Of a DNA stretch of 37,215 nt, positions 26,003 to 34,805 are shown one piece after another. Below the pieces are notes generated by a model. The model was not told where the DNA came from, ran no database searches, and saw nothing but the letters and a program-made list of their open reading frames with translations. Source of the stretch: Moraxellaceae bacterium (GTDB taxonomy: Bacteria; Pseudomonadota; Gammaproteobacteria; Pseudomonadales; Moraxellaceae); NCBI GenBank assembly GCA_025363155.1, contig JANYEL010000020.1, forward strand, positions 1 to 37,215, read 5' to 3'. The position numbers and the translations under genes were made by a program. Position 1 is the first letter of the stretch. Each line of letters opens with the position of its first letter.

Positions 26003-27250
26003 TTATTTGCCACTAATCAGATCATCTACCACTTGCAGTGTGCGCTGACTCAACCACCATAGTCGAGGATCGCCTGTCATAGATTCTGTGCTAAATGAGG
26101 TGACAAAAGCAAAGCTCAGTTGCCGCGTTGGATCACACCAAGCGCCAGAACCATTGTAGCCGATATGACCGAAGCCATTGGGTACGCGCTTACCCATCGT
26201 AATGATGCGATGATAACCCAAACGCCAATGCATCGGTATTGGCATTACACGATCTCGACGACGATTTTGGATTTTTGACAGTTTACGAAAAACGGGCGCA
26301 GTAATATAACGCTTACCGTCAAACTCACCGCCAGATGCGAGCATGGCATAAATTTTTGCCAGCGCACGCGCAGTAAACACACCATTCACTGCTGGAATTG
26401 GTACTTGCAGTGCTTCTGGACTAAAGAAATCAAACTTGCCGATCCCGTAAGGATTAAACGCATCACGCGCATCCGCAGGATCTTGTCCTGTCATTTTCAT
26501 GACTTTTTGCATGAGTGATAGAGAACGGGAGGCTTTGTTGGGACGTGGTTTAGAATCAGTGAGCGGTTGATCGCGATATGGATGTGCAACTCGTCCTAGC
26601 TCAGATTTGGGTAAACCAAAATAGGCCTCACCATCAATTCCGAGTGGATGCACAAGCTCACGTTTTAAAGTCGTCGCTAGCGGTTCTTTCATCACTTTTT
26701 CAATGACACCGCCGACAAGCCAGCCAAAACTTAATGCTTGATAAGCACTTGCAGCATCAGGTTCAAATCGTGGAATGGCTTTCTCATACGCTTCTAGCAT
26801 CGCGTTCCAATCGAGCATGACACTAGCAGATTCAATAAGATGACGAATATCGTGCAGTCCTGATGAATGAGACAGCAGATGCCTGAGTGTAATTTTTTCT
26901 TTACCACTCCCCTTAAATTCAGGCCAATATTCACAGACTGGACGATCATATTCAAGTAAACCTTTACTCGCCAAAATATGAACGAGCGTTGATAGCACGC
27001 CTTTGCCCGTTGAATAAGACAGACTCAAGGTATCTTCTTTCCAAAGCGTCGCGCCTTGCTGTAAACCCATCCACAGATCAACTACTTTTTCACCTCGAAA
27101 ATAGACAGCGAGCGCTACGCCACCCTTAGTCTCAGGCGGTACAGTTTGGCGGAGTGCTTGGATGAGAGGCTCGAATTCAGGTGTACATGTACCCTGCACC
27201 TCAAAATCAGCTTTACCTTGTAACTGACGTATTAACCTTAAAAAATCCAT
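26003..27250 (-). CDS. Serine hydrolase / esterase of the beta-lactamase family
   Basis: 415 aa, class C beta-lactamase fold (EstB/CubicO-like). The SxxK catalytic motif is STGK (Ser80, Lys83); the second motif Tyr is in AYQALSFGW (Tyr170). FGHIGYNGSGAWCDP stands in for the third motif. There is no signal peptide, so it is most likely a cytoplasmic esterase or lactonase rather than a true beta-lactamase. AAAAGG precedes the ATG by about 9 nt. It follows the PF10118 gene, beyond a strong terminator, so it has its own promoter. Within this group an esterase would suit the ester products of the nearby Baeyer-Villiger enzyme (inference). Confidence 0.87.
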   Translation of the reverse strand: MDFLRLIRQLQGKADFEVQGTCTPEFEPLIQALRQTVPPETKGGVALAVYFRGEKVVDLWMGLQQGATLWKEDTLSLSYSTGKGVLSTLVHILASKGLLEYDRPVCEYWPEFKGSGKEKITLRHLLSHSSGLHDIRHLIESASVMLDWNAMLEAYEKAIPRFEPDAASAYQALSFGWLVGGVIEKVMKEPLATTLKRELVHPLGIDGEAYFGLPKSELGRVAHPYRDQPLTDSKPRPNKASRSLSLMQKVMKMTGQDPADARDAFNPYGIGKFDFFSPEALQVPIPAVNGVFTARALAKIYAMLASGGEFDGKRYITAPVFRKLSKIQNRRRDRVMPIPMHWRLGYHRIITMGKRVPNGFGHIGYNGSGAWCDPTRQLSFAFVTSFSTESMTGDPRLWWLSQRTLQVVDDLISGK

Positions 27251-27349
27251 TTAAAAAATCCTTTTCATGCTCAAGATGAGCCGATGTCATACGCTTATAG
27301 AATGATGAATGAAAGATACCACATTCAAAAGTTGAACTTTGTGTCATAA

Positions 27350-27388
27350 AAAAACACTCATAGAATTTTCATTGCTATGAGTGTTTTT
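27350..27388 (-). terminator. Terminator after the PF10118 gene
   Basis: AAAAACACTCATAG (27350-27363) pairs perfectly with CTATGAGTGTTTTT (27375-27388) around 11 nt. A and T runs flank both ends. It lies about 25 nt after the PF10118 stop and would separate that transcript from the esterase gene. Confidence 0.9.
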
Positions 27389-27411
27389 ACCGCTTACAGA
27401 ACGATGGTAAC

Positions 27412-28365
27412 TTACGAATATCTCATCATTTCCTGCGCGCGTTTTGCTGCTGGTGAATTATTCAAATAAGCCAGAGCTTCTTCTGTCGAACCTTCTTTCA
27501 CAGGGTTATACCAAGGACTAAAGTACGAAGCTTGTTGAGCAATTAACCACAAAGGATGTGGTAAATGGCCAGTTTTACTTTCTTTCGCCCACTGTAGCCA
27601 TACCCAAGGTTTAAACACACTTGGTTTTTTAGCCGCATACAGCGGATCTTGTCCCATAAAGTTAGCGGCACCATCGACCCAAATACCTAAAATAGCAGGC
27701 ACAGCAATGAGTGATAAATAGTAGCGCGACAGATAATCTCCACCTAAATGTTGATATAAATCAAAAGCTACACTGCGATGCTCTACTTCTTCCGCGCCAT
27801 GCCAACGCAGCAAATCAAGTAATACTGGATCAGCCCCGACTTCATCCCATGTTTTATTTCTTAAAACATAATTACCCAAAACACAGGTCATATGTTCAAT
27901 GGTTGCAACCACGCCTAGACGCGCAAGTAACCAGCGTTTTTCCAATAGCTTAGGAACTTTCAGACCCAACGGTTCGTCTGCTAATAATTTATCGAATAAC
28001 AAATCCATGATCTTGCTATTACGATCGGTATCGACGTTATGCGCTTTTAAATATTCAGCAATTGCACTGCCATGAGCACGAGCATGCATCGCTTCTTGGC
28101 GGATAAACATTTGCACGTCTTCTCGCAATTTTTCATCAGTCACTAGTGGCAATGCTTTGTTATACAAACGACAAAACCAAAATTCACCAGCTGGAAGAAT
28201 CGTATTGATTTCATTGATGAAGTGACTGGCGAACGGTTGACCTGGAATCCATTCAAGCGGTGTATTCATCCAATCAAACTTGACCTTACGAGGAATCAGG
28301 CTGTTGACTGTATGAGAAGCCTGTTTGCTTTTCCCTGTAAATTTGCTAACTGATAAAGTACTCAT
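27412..28365 (-). CDS. PF10118-type predicted metal-dependent hydrolase (ferritin-like)
   Basis: About 317 aa. GEFWFCRLYNKALP, RQEAMHARAHGSAI and HGAEEVEHRSVAFDLY supply pairs of Glu and His residues spaced as in a di-iron helical bundle, the signature of this predicted metal-dependent hydrolase family. Such genes occur beside Baeyer-Villiger monooxygenases and AraC regulators in Acinetobacter-type and mycobacterial genomes; their reaction is not established. A second ATG, 3 nt inside the longest frame, is a better distance (7 nt) from AGGAG and is used here. It starts 37 nt after the AraC gene, so the two share a transcript. Confidence 0.85.
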   Translation of the reverse strand: MSTLSVSKFTGKSKQASHTVNSLIPRKVKFDWMNTPLEWIPGQPFASHFINEINTILPAGEFWFCRLYNKALPLVTDEKLREDVQMFIRQEAMHARAHGSAIAEYLKAHNVDTDRNSKIMDLLFDKLLADEPLGLKVPKLLEKRWLLARLGVVATIEHMTCVLGNYVLRNKTWDEVGADPVLLDLLRWHGAEEVEHRSVAFDLYQHLGGDYLSRYYLSLIAVPAILGIWVDGAANFMGQDPLYAAKKPSVFKPWVWLQWAKESKTGHLPHPLWLIAQQASYFSPWYNPVKEGSTEEALAYLNNSPAAKRAQEMMRYS

Positions 28366-28401
28366 CATGACACTCCTACTTATAACTGAATAAAACGGTG
28401 T

Positions 28402-29472
28402 TCAATTTGCATCTAATAAGTTTTTACGTAACTCACTCGGTGTATATCCTTTCACTCGTTTAAACGCTCGAGAGAATGCAGAAATATCACTGTAACCAAG
28501 CTGCTGTGACATTTTAATGAGCGGTAAATCACTGCTGGTTAACAGTAAATCCGCCCGCTCAATTCGCACTTCTTCGATGAGTGAGGATAATGAAACGCCA
28601 TCATCACCCAGTCTACGACTTAAAGTTCGTACAGACATCGCCAACTCACTTGCGATTTCTGTTGCACTCAACACATGACCATTCAATAAAGCCTGTTTCA
28701 ACATTGCACGCACACGACGGCTCATCAAAAACTGCTGTGGTCGCGCTTGCATCTGCTGATCCAGCAATGCCTCAAGAGTCATTCTTGTTGCTGCATTGCT
28801 GGTCAGTACGGGCTGATCCAAGACTTCACGTGACACTATAAATTTATTTTCCAGACTATCAAACATCACTGGAAAACCAAAGTGCGCGGCAAATCCATCT
28901 AAACTTTCCGTGGATGGATGAGAGAATTGAATTTTCATCCTAAACTTCACCGCGCCTTGCAAATTCAATTTGGTACCACTTGCAAACTGAGCCATTCGTC
29001 CGATACTGCCCACGATTAATTCAGTTAATAACTCATTTGCCGGTGATCCAAAATCATGATTACGTTTGATATTAATATGCGCTTCATGACTTAAATCTTC
29101 ACGCGATAACTCAAACGCTGGCAACAATAATGGAAAATATCGTAGCGCCATATCCAGCGCATCGCCCATCGTATCCGCAGTCATGCAGGCCATACCAATC
29201 AAGCCGTGTGCCGTCACTGGTAAATAGTGCAATATCTGTTCAAAACGCAATTCGCCATTTAAGCGAAGATTATCAATACAGAGCGAAATCAAGTTTTTAA
29301 ACTGACTGAGCGTCAGTAAACGATCTGGTTGTTGCTGGATCACTTCACGGGTCAAACCAATAGTGGTATAGACCTGTGAAGTATCACCCTGTCGAGCTGA
29401 AATCATTGACTCGACAAGGTCGATGTAGTGCAAAGGGAACAACCAACGCTCAGATTCCGTATCCACACTCAT
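28402..29472 (-). CDS. AraC-family transcriptional regulator
   Basis: 356 aa. The N-terminal about 190 residues match the Arabinose_bd (PF12625) type of sensor found in a group of regulators of lipid and aromatic use. The C-terminal two-HTH AraC domain begins about residue 255 (RRVRAMLKQALLNGHVLSATEIASELAMSVRTLSRRL) and ends with the conserved LGYSDISAFSRAFKRVKGYTPSELRK. A promoter (TTGACA, 16 bp, TATCTT) lies 39 nt upstream of the ATG, and AAGGG is 7 nt before it. The protein probably controls the adjacent BVMO and PF10118 genes. A tandem repeat upstream of the BVMO is the natural candidate site. The ligand is unknown. Confidence 0.9.
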   Translation of the reverse strand: MSVDTESERWLFPLHYIDLVESMISARQGDTSQVYTTIGLTREVIQQQPDRLLTLSQFKNLISLCIDNLRLNGELRFEQILHYLPVTAHGLIGMACMTADTMGDALDMALRYFPLLLPAFELSREDLSHEAHINIKRNHDFGSPANELLTELIVGSIGRMAQFASGTKLNLQGAVKFRMKIQFSHPSTESLDGFAAHFGFPVMFDSLENKFIVSREVLDQPVLTSNAATRMTLEALLDQQMQARPQQFLMSRRVRAMLKQALLNGHVLSATEIASELAMSVRTLSRRLGDDGVSLSSLIEEVRIERADLLLTSSDLPLIKMSQQLGYSDISAFSRAFKRVKGYTPSELRKNLLDAN

Positions 29473-29510
29473 TCTACAACCCTTACCGTAAATCGATGCT
29501 GATGTAGTAC

Positions 29511-29538
29511 AAGATATACCTACCTACTGTACTGTCAA
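29511..29538 (-). promoter_or_regulatory. Sigma-70 promoter for the AraC gene
   Basis: Minus strand TTGACA (29533-29538) and TATCTT (29511-29516) with 16 bp between. The -35 is a perfect match. Transcription would start about 30 nt before the ATG. Confidence 0.6.
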
Positions 29539-29568
29539 CAGCATAAACTGACGTCTATGATCACTTTT

Positions 29569-31065
29569 TTAGCTTGCTACACTCTTTTTGAAAGTGAAGT
29601 TTCTAAAATTTGGCGTGCGCGTTTTCATCCAATAGCGCCATGTGAATCCAGGCCAAATCGTGACGTTTTTACCTTCGCTATCGAGATACCAACTTTTACA
29701 GCCGCCTTCACTCCACACCATACGCTTCAATTCTTCTTGAATCTTATCGTTGTAGGCATCTTGAGCGGCAGGTTTTACTTCAATCGCAACGGCGTTATGG
29801 CGATCCATTTCATCTAAGCACTGAATCACATACTTAATCTGCGACTCAATCATAAAAATAATCGAGTTATGACCTAGTGCCGTATTAGGACCCAGTAACA
29901 TGAATAGGTTTGGTAAACCTTTCAGTGTTGTTCCCAAGTATGCACTTAAACCACCAGTACGCTGACGTACTTCAATGCCTTCACGATCATAAATATGCAA
30001 AGGTCCTAGTGGATCATGCACATCAAATCCAGTGCCACAAATAATTGCATCAACTTCATGCTCTTCGCCATTCGCATCGATCACACTGTGAGCGCGAACT
30101 TCTTGGACGCCAGCCGCAACCACTTGAACATTCTCGCGGCTCAGCGCTGGGTAATAGTTATTCGAGAATAAAACACGCTTACAACCGATCGTGTAATTCG
30201 GTGTTAATTTTTCACGTAACACGGGATCTTTGACTTGATTAGCCAAATGCCAGCGCGCCAGTTTTTCAATCACGCCCATCAATTTTGGATTGATGAAGCC
30301 CAATGCAAAACCTTCAGCTTGCCAATAAATACTGCTACGAAACATGCGCTGCGTGACTGGAATGAATTTGAATAGCTTTTTTACATTGTCATGAATCAGA
30401 CCATCTGGTTTTGGCACTAACCAAGGTGGTGTGCGTTGAAACAGCACTAACTTGCCAACTTTTCCAGCAATTTGCGGTACAAACTGGATTGAACTTGCAC
30501 CAGTTCCAATCACAGCTACACGCTTGCCTGTTAAATCATAATCATGATTCCATTGCGCAGAATGGAATGTCGTTCCTTCAAAGCTTTCCAGCCCTTTTAC
30601 ATTCGGTAAGGCTGGACGACTTAAACCGCCAATGCCAGAAACCACGACACGCGCAGTCAGCTTACTGCCATCAGCCGTTGTGAGGTGCCAAATATGATTG
30701 GTCTCATCCCAACGTGACTCAACCAGCTCGCTATTCACACGGACATTTGGCATGAGGTCATATTTTTTAGCACAGGTTTTCATGTAGGCTAAAATTTCTG
30801 CCTGACCTGAATAAAAACGTGACCAATTCGGATTTTGTTCGAACGAATAAGAATACATATGTGACGGAACATCACATGCTGCGCCAGGGTAATGATTATC
30901 GCGCCAAGTTCCGCCAATATCGCCTGCTTTTTCTAGAATCACAAAATCATGGCGTCCTGCTTTCTTCAGGAAAATGCCCATACCAAGACCAGAAAAACCG
31001 CTACCCACAATCACGACATCGTGATGAGTGGTTTTTGCTACTGCATTTGGAGATACTTTTTTCAC
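29569..31065 (-). CDS. Flavin monooxygenase, type I Baeyer-Villiger
   Basis: 498 aa FAD/NADPH enzyme that inserts oxygen next to a ketone carbonyl to give an ester or lactone. The first Rossmann motif is GSGFSG (21-26), the second GTGASS (187-192). The Baeyer-Villiger fingerprint FxGxxxHxxxW is FEGTTFHSAQW (162-172), with CGTGFDVHDP near residue 350. It is a standard-length member. The start is a GTG (AAGG 10 nt upstream). About 340 bp of non-coding DNA upstream includes a tandem direct repeat. Neighbours (AraC regulator, PF10118 protein, esterase, aldehyde dehydrogenase) suggest a ketone or long-chain degradative route. The actual substrate is not inferable. Confidence 0.92.
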   Translation of the reverse strand: MKKVSPNAVAKTTHHDVVIVGSGFSGLGMGIFLKKAGRHDFVILEKAGDIGGTWRDNHYPGAACDVPSHMYSYSFEQNPNWSRFYSGQAEILAYMKTCAKKYDLMPNVRVNSELVESRWDETNHIWHLTTADGSKLTARVVVSGIGGLSRPALPNVKGLESFEGTTFHSAQWNHDYDLTGKRVAVIGTGASSIQFVPQIAGKVGKLVLFQRTPPWLVPKPDGLIHDNVKKLFKFIPVTQRMFRSSIYWQAEGFALGFINPKLMGVIEKLARWHLANQVKDPVLREKLTPNYTIGCKRVLFSNNYYPALSRENVQVVAAGVQEVRAHSVIDANGEEHEVDAIICGTGFDVHDPLGPLHIYDREGIEVRQRTGGLSAYLGTTLKGLPNLFMLLGPNTALGHNSIIFMIESQIKYVIQCLDEMDRHNAVAIEVKPAAQDAYNDKIQEELKRMVWSEGGCKSWYLDSEGKNVTIWPGFTWRYWMKTRTPNFRNFTFKKSVAS

Positions 31066-31249
31066 TAACCATTCACCTTATCTATTTCACTGAATCAGAA
31101 TCTTTCTATTACATACACGAAACGAGATGGAACGCCCTGTGGACTTCCATATCATCAGACTCCGTGATTTGTTGTTTTGCATCGAATAAAAACTTTCATT
31201 AAAAGTTCATCAAGATGCACAGATGTCAGTATTAGAAACTATCAACGCT

Positions 31250-31288
31250 TGTCTTTGGGTGCCAATATCTGTCTTTAGAAGTCAATAT
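31250..31288. promoter_or_regulatory. Tandem 20-bp-period direct repeat, candidate AraC site
   Basis: TGTCTTTGGGTGCCAATAT (31250-31268) and TGTCTTTAGAAGTCAATAT (31270-31288) share 14 of 19 bases and lie 20 bp apart, two helical turns. This is the usual arrangement of AraC/XylS-type sites. Reading toward the BVMO gene (minus strand), a TAATAC -10-like hexamer follows the nearer copy after 15 bp. A perfect dyad TATTGCC...GGCAATA (31286-31307) overlaps the outer copy. Confidence 0.5.
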
Positions 31289-31346
31289 TGCCTATAAATG
31301 GGCAATAACATGCCTATAAACCTCTAGATCGAATTTCCCAGATGAA

Positions 31347-31375
31347 AAAAATCCACTCGGTATGAGTGGATTTTT
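31347..31375 (-). terminator. Terminator after the aldehyde dehydrogenase
   Basis: AAAAATCCACTC (31347-31358) pairs with GAGTGGATTTTT (31364-31375) around a 5-nt loop, with T-runs on both strands. It is about 30 nt after the dehydrogenase stop and separates it from the BVMO regulatory region. The rest of 31066-31407 holds only regulatory DNA. Confidence 0.9.
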
Positions 31376-31407
31376 GGCGATGGTTATCGCGATTGCTTAA
31401 TCATTCA

Positions 31408-32859
31408 TCACTGCTTAATCACTAATACTCGTTCTTCCATCATGTCTGCAATTGCATAACGAATGCCTTCACGCCCCAAACCACTGTCTTTGACACCGCC
31501 ATAGGGCATGTTATCGACGCGGAAAGTCGGCACATCATTGATAATCACACCGCCGACATGGAGTTCATCCCATGCTTTGAGCATCTTAGTGAGATTTTGG
31601 GTGTAGACACCTGCTTGTAAACCAAAACGACTTTGATTGACTAACTCTACGGCTTCTTCAAATGTTGAATATTTTTCTAAAATCACGACTGGGCCAAAAG
31701 CTTCATTTTGATAAACATCAGATGCGTCAGGTACATTCTCAAGCACTGTTGCTTCCAGCATGACGCCATTTAAATGACCGCCTGCTAAAAGCGTTGCGCC
31801 TTGTTTGATGGCATCATCAATCCAACCTTTAAGTCGTAGTGCTTCTTTTTCTTTAATCATTGGTCCAATCACGGTATCCGCTAAATGCGGATCGGCTGGT
31901 TTGAGTTTGCTCGCGCGCGCCACGAATTTTGTCTTCAACTCATCGTAAATGTCTTGATGTGCCAAAATGCGTTGAACGCTAATGCACACCTGACCAGATT
32001 GAATAAACGCACCCGTTATTAAACGATCAAGCGCGGCATCAATATCCGTGTCTGGTTCGACAATCACAGCAGCATTGCCGCCTAACTCAAGTACGACTTT
32101 CTTACGCCCTGCTCGCGCTTTCATATCCCAGCCGACTTGATCGGAACCTGTGAAGCTGAGTAATTTAAAACGATCATCCGTCACCAATGAATCAGCACCT
32201 TCTCGATGACATGGCAAAATCGAAAATGCCCCAATCGGCAAATCGGTCTCTGCCAAAACTTCCGCCATAATCAGTGCACTGACAGGTGTTAAGCTCGCTG
32301 GTTTCAATACAAATGGACAACCTGCCGCAATCGCGGGTGCAATCTTATGTGCTGTAAGATTGAGTGGAAAATTAAATGGACTAATAAGCGACACAGCACC
32401 CACAGGCACACGCTGCGTCATCCCGCGGTATGCGCCTGCAGTTGGTGTCACATCTAGTGGCATCACAGAACCTTTATCGAGCTGCGTGACGGCATCGGCT
32501 GCAAGTTGAAATGTGCTAATCAGACGTAACACTTCACCTTTTGCTGAATTGAGCGATTTACCACCTTCAACAATCAGTACTTCCACCAATTCATCGTAGC
32601 GTTCAGTAAACCTTTTAACGCAATGCAACAAAATCGCTTGTTTTTGGTAAGTCTTTAGCTGAGCCATTGGCTTTTCAGCTTTCACCGCCGCTGCAATAGC
32701 TTGTGCAATAATCGCATCATCAGCCAACGCAACTTGGGTCACAGTTTGATGAGTATATTTATCTGTAACGTAGAGCCATTCGCTGGAAGTTACTGGGCGA
32801 TTTGCCAAATAAAGCGGATATTGTTTAGGAAAATTAAAGCTTGCTTTGATAGTCGTCAT
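31408..32859 (-). CDS. Aldehyde dehydrogenase (NAD(P)-dependent)
   Basis: 483 aa ALDH superfamily enzyme. Catalytic Cys292 is in QSGQVCISVQR, the general base Glu258 in LELGGN, and Asn163 in SPFNFPLN. The PYGGVKDSGLGREG segment near the end is the oligomerisation region. It oxidises an aldehyde to an acid. The sequence style is like the lactaldehyde or glyceraldehyde-type branch, but the substrate cannot be fixed. It is transcribed alone from an upstream promoter I could not place with confidence. The nearby alcohol dehydrogenase (21724) and BVMO could feed it (inference). Confidence 0.93.
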   Translation of the reverse strand: MTTIKASFNFPKQYPLYLANRPVTSSEWLYVTDKYTHQTVTQVALADDAIIAQAIAAAVKAEKPMAQLKTYQKQAILLHCVKRFTERYDELVEVLIVEGGKSLNSAKGEVLRLISTFQLAADAVTQLDKGSVMPLDVTPTAGAYRGMTQRVPVGAVSLISPFNFPLNLTAHKIAPAIAAGCPFVLKPASLTPVSALIMAEVLAETDLPIGAFSILPCHREGADSLVTDDRFKLLSFTGSDQVGWDMKARAGRKKVVLELGGNAAVIVEPDTDIDAALDRLITGAFIQSGQVCISVQRILAHQDIYDELKTKFVARASKLKPADPHLADTVIGPMIKEKEALRLKGWIDDAIKQGATLLAGGHLNGVMLEATVLENVPDASDVYQNEAFGPVVILEKYSTFEEAVELVNQSRFGLQAGVYTQNLTKMLKAWDELHVGGVIINDVPTFRVDNMPYGGVKDSGLGREGIRYAIADMMEERVLVIKQ

Positions 32860-32967
32860 GAGCGTTATTTTGTGGCAATGAGTATGGGTATAATCCTAGC
32901 CCAAATAAGCTCAGCACGTAAGAAGTGAAACGTTATGATTTGAATGGAAATATCAATAAGTAAATTG

Positions 32968-33060
32968 AGCGTGTCGAAGTGAGGGTTTCTAGACCTGCAT
33001 ATATCGACAAGCTAAATGAGGTTACTTGAAATAACCTCTAAATTAGCGAGTCGAGACGCT
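32968..33060. repeat. Palindromic extragenic repeat, copy 1
   Basis: AGCGTGTCGA (32968-32977) and TCGAGACGCT (33051-33060) are reverse complements with one mismatch. They enclose a perfect GAGGTTA...TAACCTC stem and a TCGACAAGCT segment. It shares GTGTCGAAGTGAG-type sequence with the element at 35487-35542. It ends exactly at the Rieske stop and may act as a transcript terminator. Confidence 0.55.
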
Positions 33061-33432
33061 TTAGGCTTGTACGCTCAGATAAACTTGTCCATCTTGTTCA
33101 CTGACGTTGTAGTGTTTCAGACCGCAGGGTTTTTTGCCCATGGCGAGCATGTCGTGGGTGAATTTAGGTAATGACAGGCCAAGGAAGGAGTCAACCCACT
33201 TAACATTATTACCAGTGGCTAGGTCGAATTCTGCACCGTGAAATTTACAGGTAAGCGTACCGCTTTCAACTTTGCCTTTACTAAGTGGCAGACCCATATG
33301 AGGGCATTTGGCTGAGTAGGCTTTCAGTTCATTATTGACGCGAGTGACAATGATCGCTTCATTATCGATTTTGGTACTAAATAATTGACCTTCTACAATG
33401 GCTGATGATTCGGCAATGGCTTGTGTAGACAT
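33061..33432 (-). CDS. Rieske 2Fe-2S ferredoxin
   Basis: 123 aa single-domain Rieske protein. The cluster ligands are Cys43 and His45 (KCPHMGLPLS) and Cys62 and His65 (CKFHGAEFD), the CxH and CxxH pattern. It is soluble and would pass electrons to an oxygenase. No oxygenase large subunit is adjacent, so its partner is unknown. AAGGA lies 6 nt before the ATG. Confidence 0.93.
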   Translation of the reverse strand: MSTQAIAESSAIVEGQLFSTKIDNEAIIVTRVNNELKAYSAKCPHMGLPLSKGKVESGTLTCKFHGAEFDLATGNNVKWVDSFLGLSLPKFTHDMLAMGKKPCGLKHYNVSEQDGQVYLSVQA

Positions 33433-33588
33433 GATTTTTCCTTTTTTTAGTGGTGGCGTCAGAAGACATTGCTTGTGTCTATTGACGATTTTAGTAACTT
33501 AATGAAATAAGATGACAATCTCGTAAAATGTACAGCTCCAAGTCATTTTTAGGAAACGAAAAATATAACTTAATTGTTTATTTTCGTC

Positions 33589-34710
33589 CTATTGACCGCG
33601 ATTCACTTTGCGATTCAGTGCCATCAGCAGATAACCTGTTGCGAATGTAAGCGCTGGCGCTGTAAAACTAGCTGCTTCAAAAGCCCCATACGAGCTTGTA
33701 AAGTAACAGAGGATTTGCCAGAAGACTAAAAAAACGATTGGTGAAATAAAGTAAGCGAGGATATGAATCCGCCACTCCTTCACGGCAATCTCATTTTTAG
33801 CACGAATCGATGCAATCAATGCCGCAAAATAAGCTAAAAATGTACCCGTTGCGATAATAATCAGACACAGAGTAACCGCAGTCACAACGCCGATATCTAT
33901 CGCATATTTTACGCCAACGAGCACTGTAGCCAAAATACCCACTGCCATAATCAGTCGATCAATCGCTTTAAAAACAGTGAAATCCGCGGGCAATGAAGTC
34001 GATTTTCTAAAGTCTGTGATTCGCGTTGCGGCAATTGCGGAAGGAACCGCCAAATAGCCGAATATCAACGCGCTAAAAAAGTTGGAGACTTGGTGGGTAA
34101 CATGTGTGAATCCGCCAATAAACAACCATTCGACTCTTAACACTGGCGCAGAAAGCAGCAGCGTAAAACAAAATATCATCGCTGCTTGATGCATTTTTAT
34201 CTGTTTTTTACTAATTGCAATCGCGCCCAAGGTGATAGAAAACAATGTTCCCAGTGCTAGTAACCATAGTTGCAAATAGAATGGTAAGCCATCGAATGAT
34301 TTCTGCGGCCCTGTCGCAATTAAAAACGACATACTTCCCATCATGGAAATGAACACAATGGTGAACAAGACTTTGCCTATAGTGCGGTGTATATCTGGAT
34401 ATTTTTTACGAAATGGCGTATAAAATTGTAATGCAAACAATATAATAGCAGTTACACCTGCAACTGTGTGAATAAGCATAGACACCCGCGAATTCATATA
34501 GACTGTATGCTGTAAGACTTCCTCCGAACCTGGCCCCATGGTGTGGTGTTCGCCTGCCACCCAAGTGAAGAGATGGAGCCAAAGTCTAGGTGCATCTGCT
34601 GTGAAAAAATGTACAAAATTTTCCATAGCCAAAGGGCCGAATACCAAGCAGAGCAATAGAATCAATAGCCAAGAAAACTTAGCAAGGTTGCGTTTAAGTA
34701 TTAGATTCAT
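33589..34710 (-). CDS. DUF2306 multi-pass membrane protein
   Basis: 373 aa with nine to ten predicted membrane helices. The IHRTIGKVLF segment (about residue 108) and KMHQAAMIFCFTLLLSAP fit DUF2306, a membrane family of unknown function with conserved His residues. It diverges from a TetR regulator across 95 bp, so it is the likely target of that regulator. CAAAGGTGCCTTTG (34712-34725), a 14-bp palindrome, covers the AAAGG ribosome site just upstream of the ATG. Function not known. Confidence 0.8.
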   Translation of the reverse strand: MNLILKRNLAKFSWLLILLLCLVFGPLAMENFVHFFTADAPRLWLHLFTWVAGEHHTMGPGSEEVLQHTVYMNSRVSMLIHTVAGVTAIILFALQFYTPFRKKYPDIHRTIGKVLFTIVFISMMGSMSFLIATGPQKSFDGLPFYLQLWLLALGTLFSITLGAIAISKKQIKMHQAAMIFCFTLLLSAPVLRVEWLFIGGFTHVTHQVSNFFSALIFGYLAVPSAIAATRITDFRKSTSLPADFTVFKAIDRLIMAVGILATVLVGVKYAIDIGVVTAVTLCLIIIATGTFLAYFAALIASIRAKNEIAVKEWRIHILAYFISPIVFLVFWQILCYFTSSYGAFEAASFTAPALTFATGYLLMALNRKVNRGQ

Positions 34711-34741
34711 ACAAAGGTGCCTTTGATCATATTTTCCGCAC

Positions 34742-34757
34742 TATAACATATGTTATA
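34742..34757. promoter_or_regulatory. Perfect 16-bp palindromic operator
   Basis: TATAACATATGTTATA, a perfect palindrome midway between the divergent DUF2306 and TetR genes. Its size and placement fit a TetR-family operator controlling both genes. Confidence 0.65.
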
Positions 34758-34764
34758 ACTACTG

Positions 34765-34787
34765 TTATTATTATTATTATTATTATT
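34765..34787. repeat. (TTA)7 trinucleotide repeat
   Basis: Seven TTA units plus TT lie between the palindrome and the TetR ribosome site (AGAGGA, 34797-34802). It is non-coding, so copy number could change promoter or leader spacing without affecting the protein. Confidence 0.85.
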
Positions 34788-34805
34788 TTAAAATCTAGAG
34801 GACAT

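Noticed and set aside
26003-27250. Antibiotic beta-lactamase
   Set aside because: It has the fold and SxxK motif but no signal peptide and lacks the KTG-type third motif, so an esterase or lactonase is more likely.
30819-31202. Plus-strand ORF of 127 codons over the BVMO start and its upstream region
   Set aside because: Mostly antisense to the BVMO and composed of low-complexity His/Arg/Tyr stretches with no motif; the upstream DNA fits a regulatory region better.
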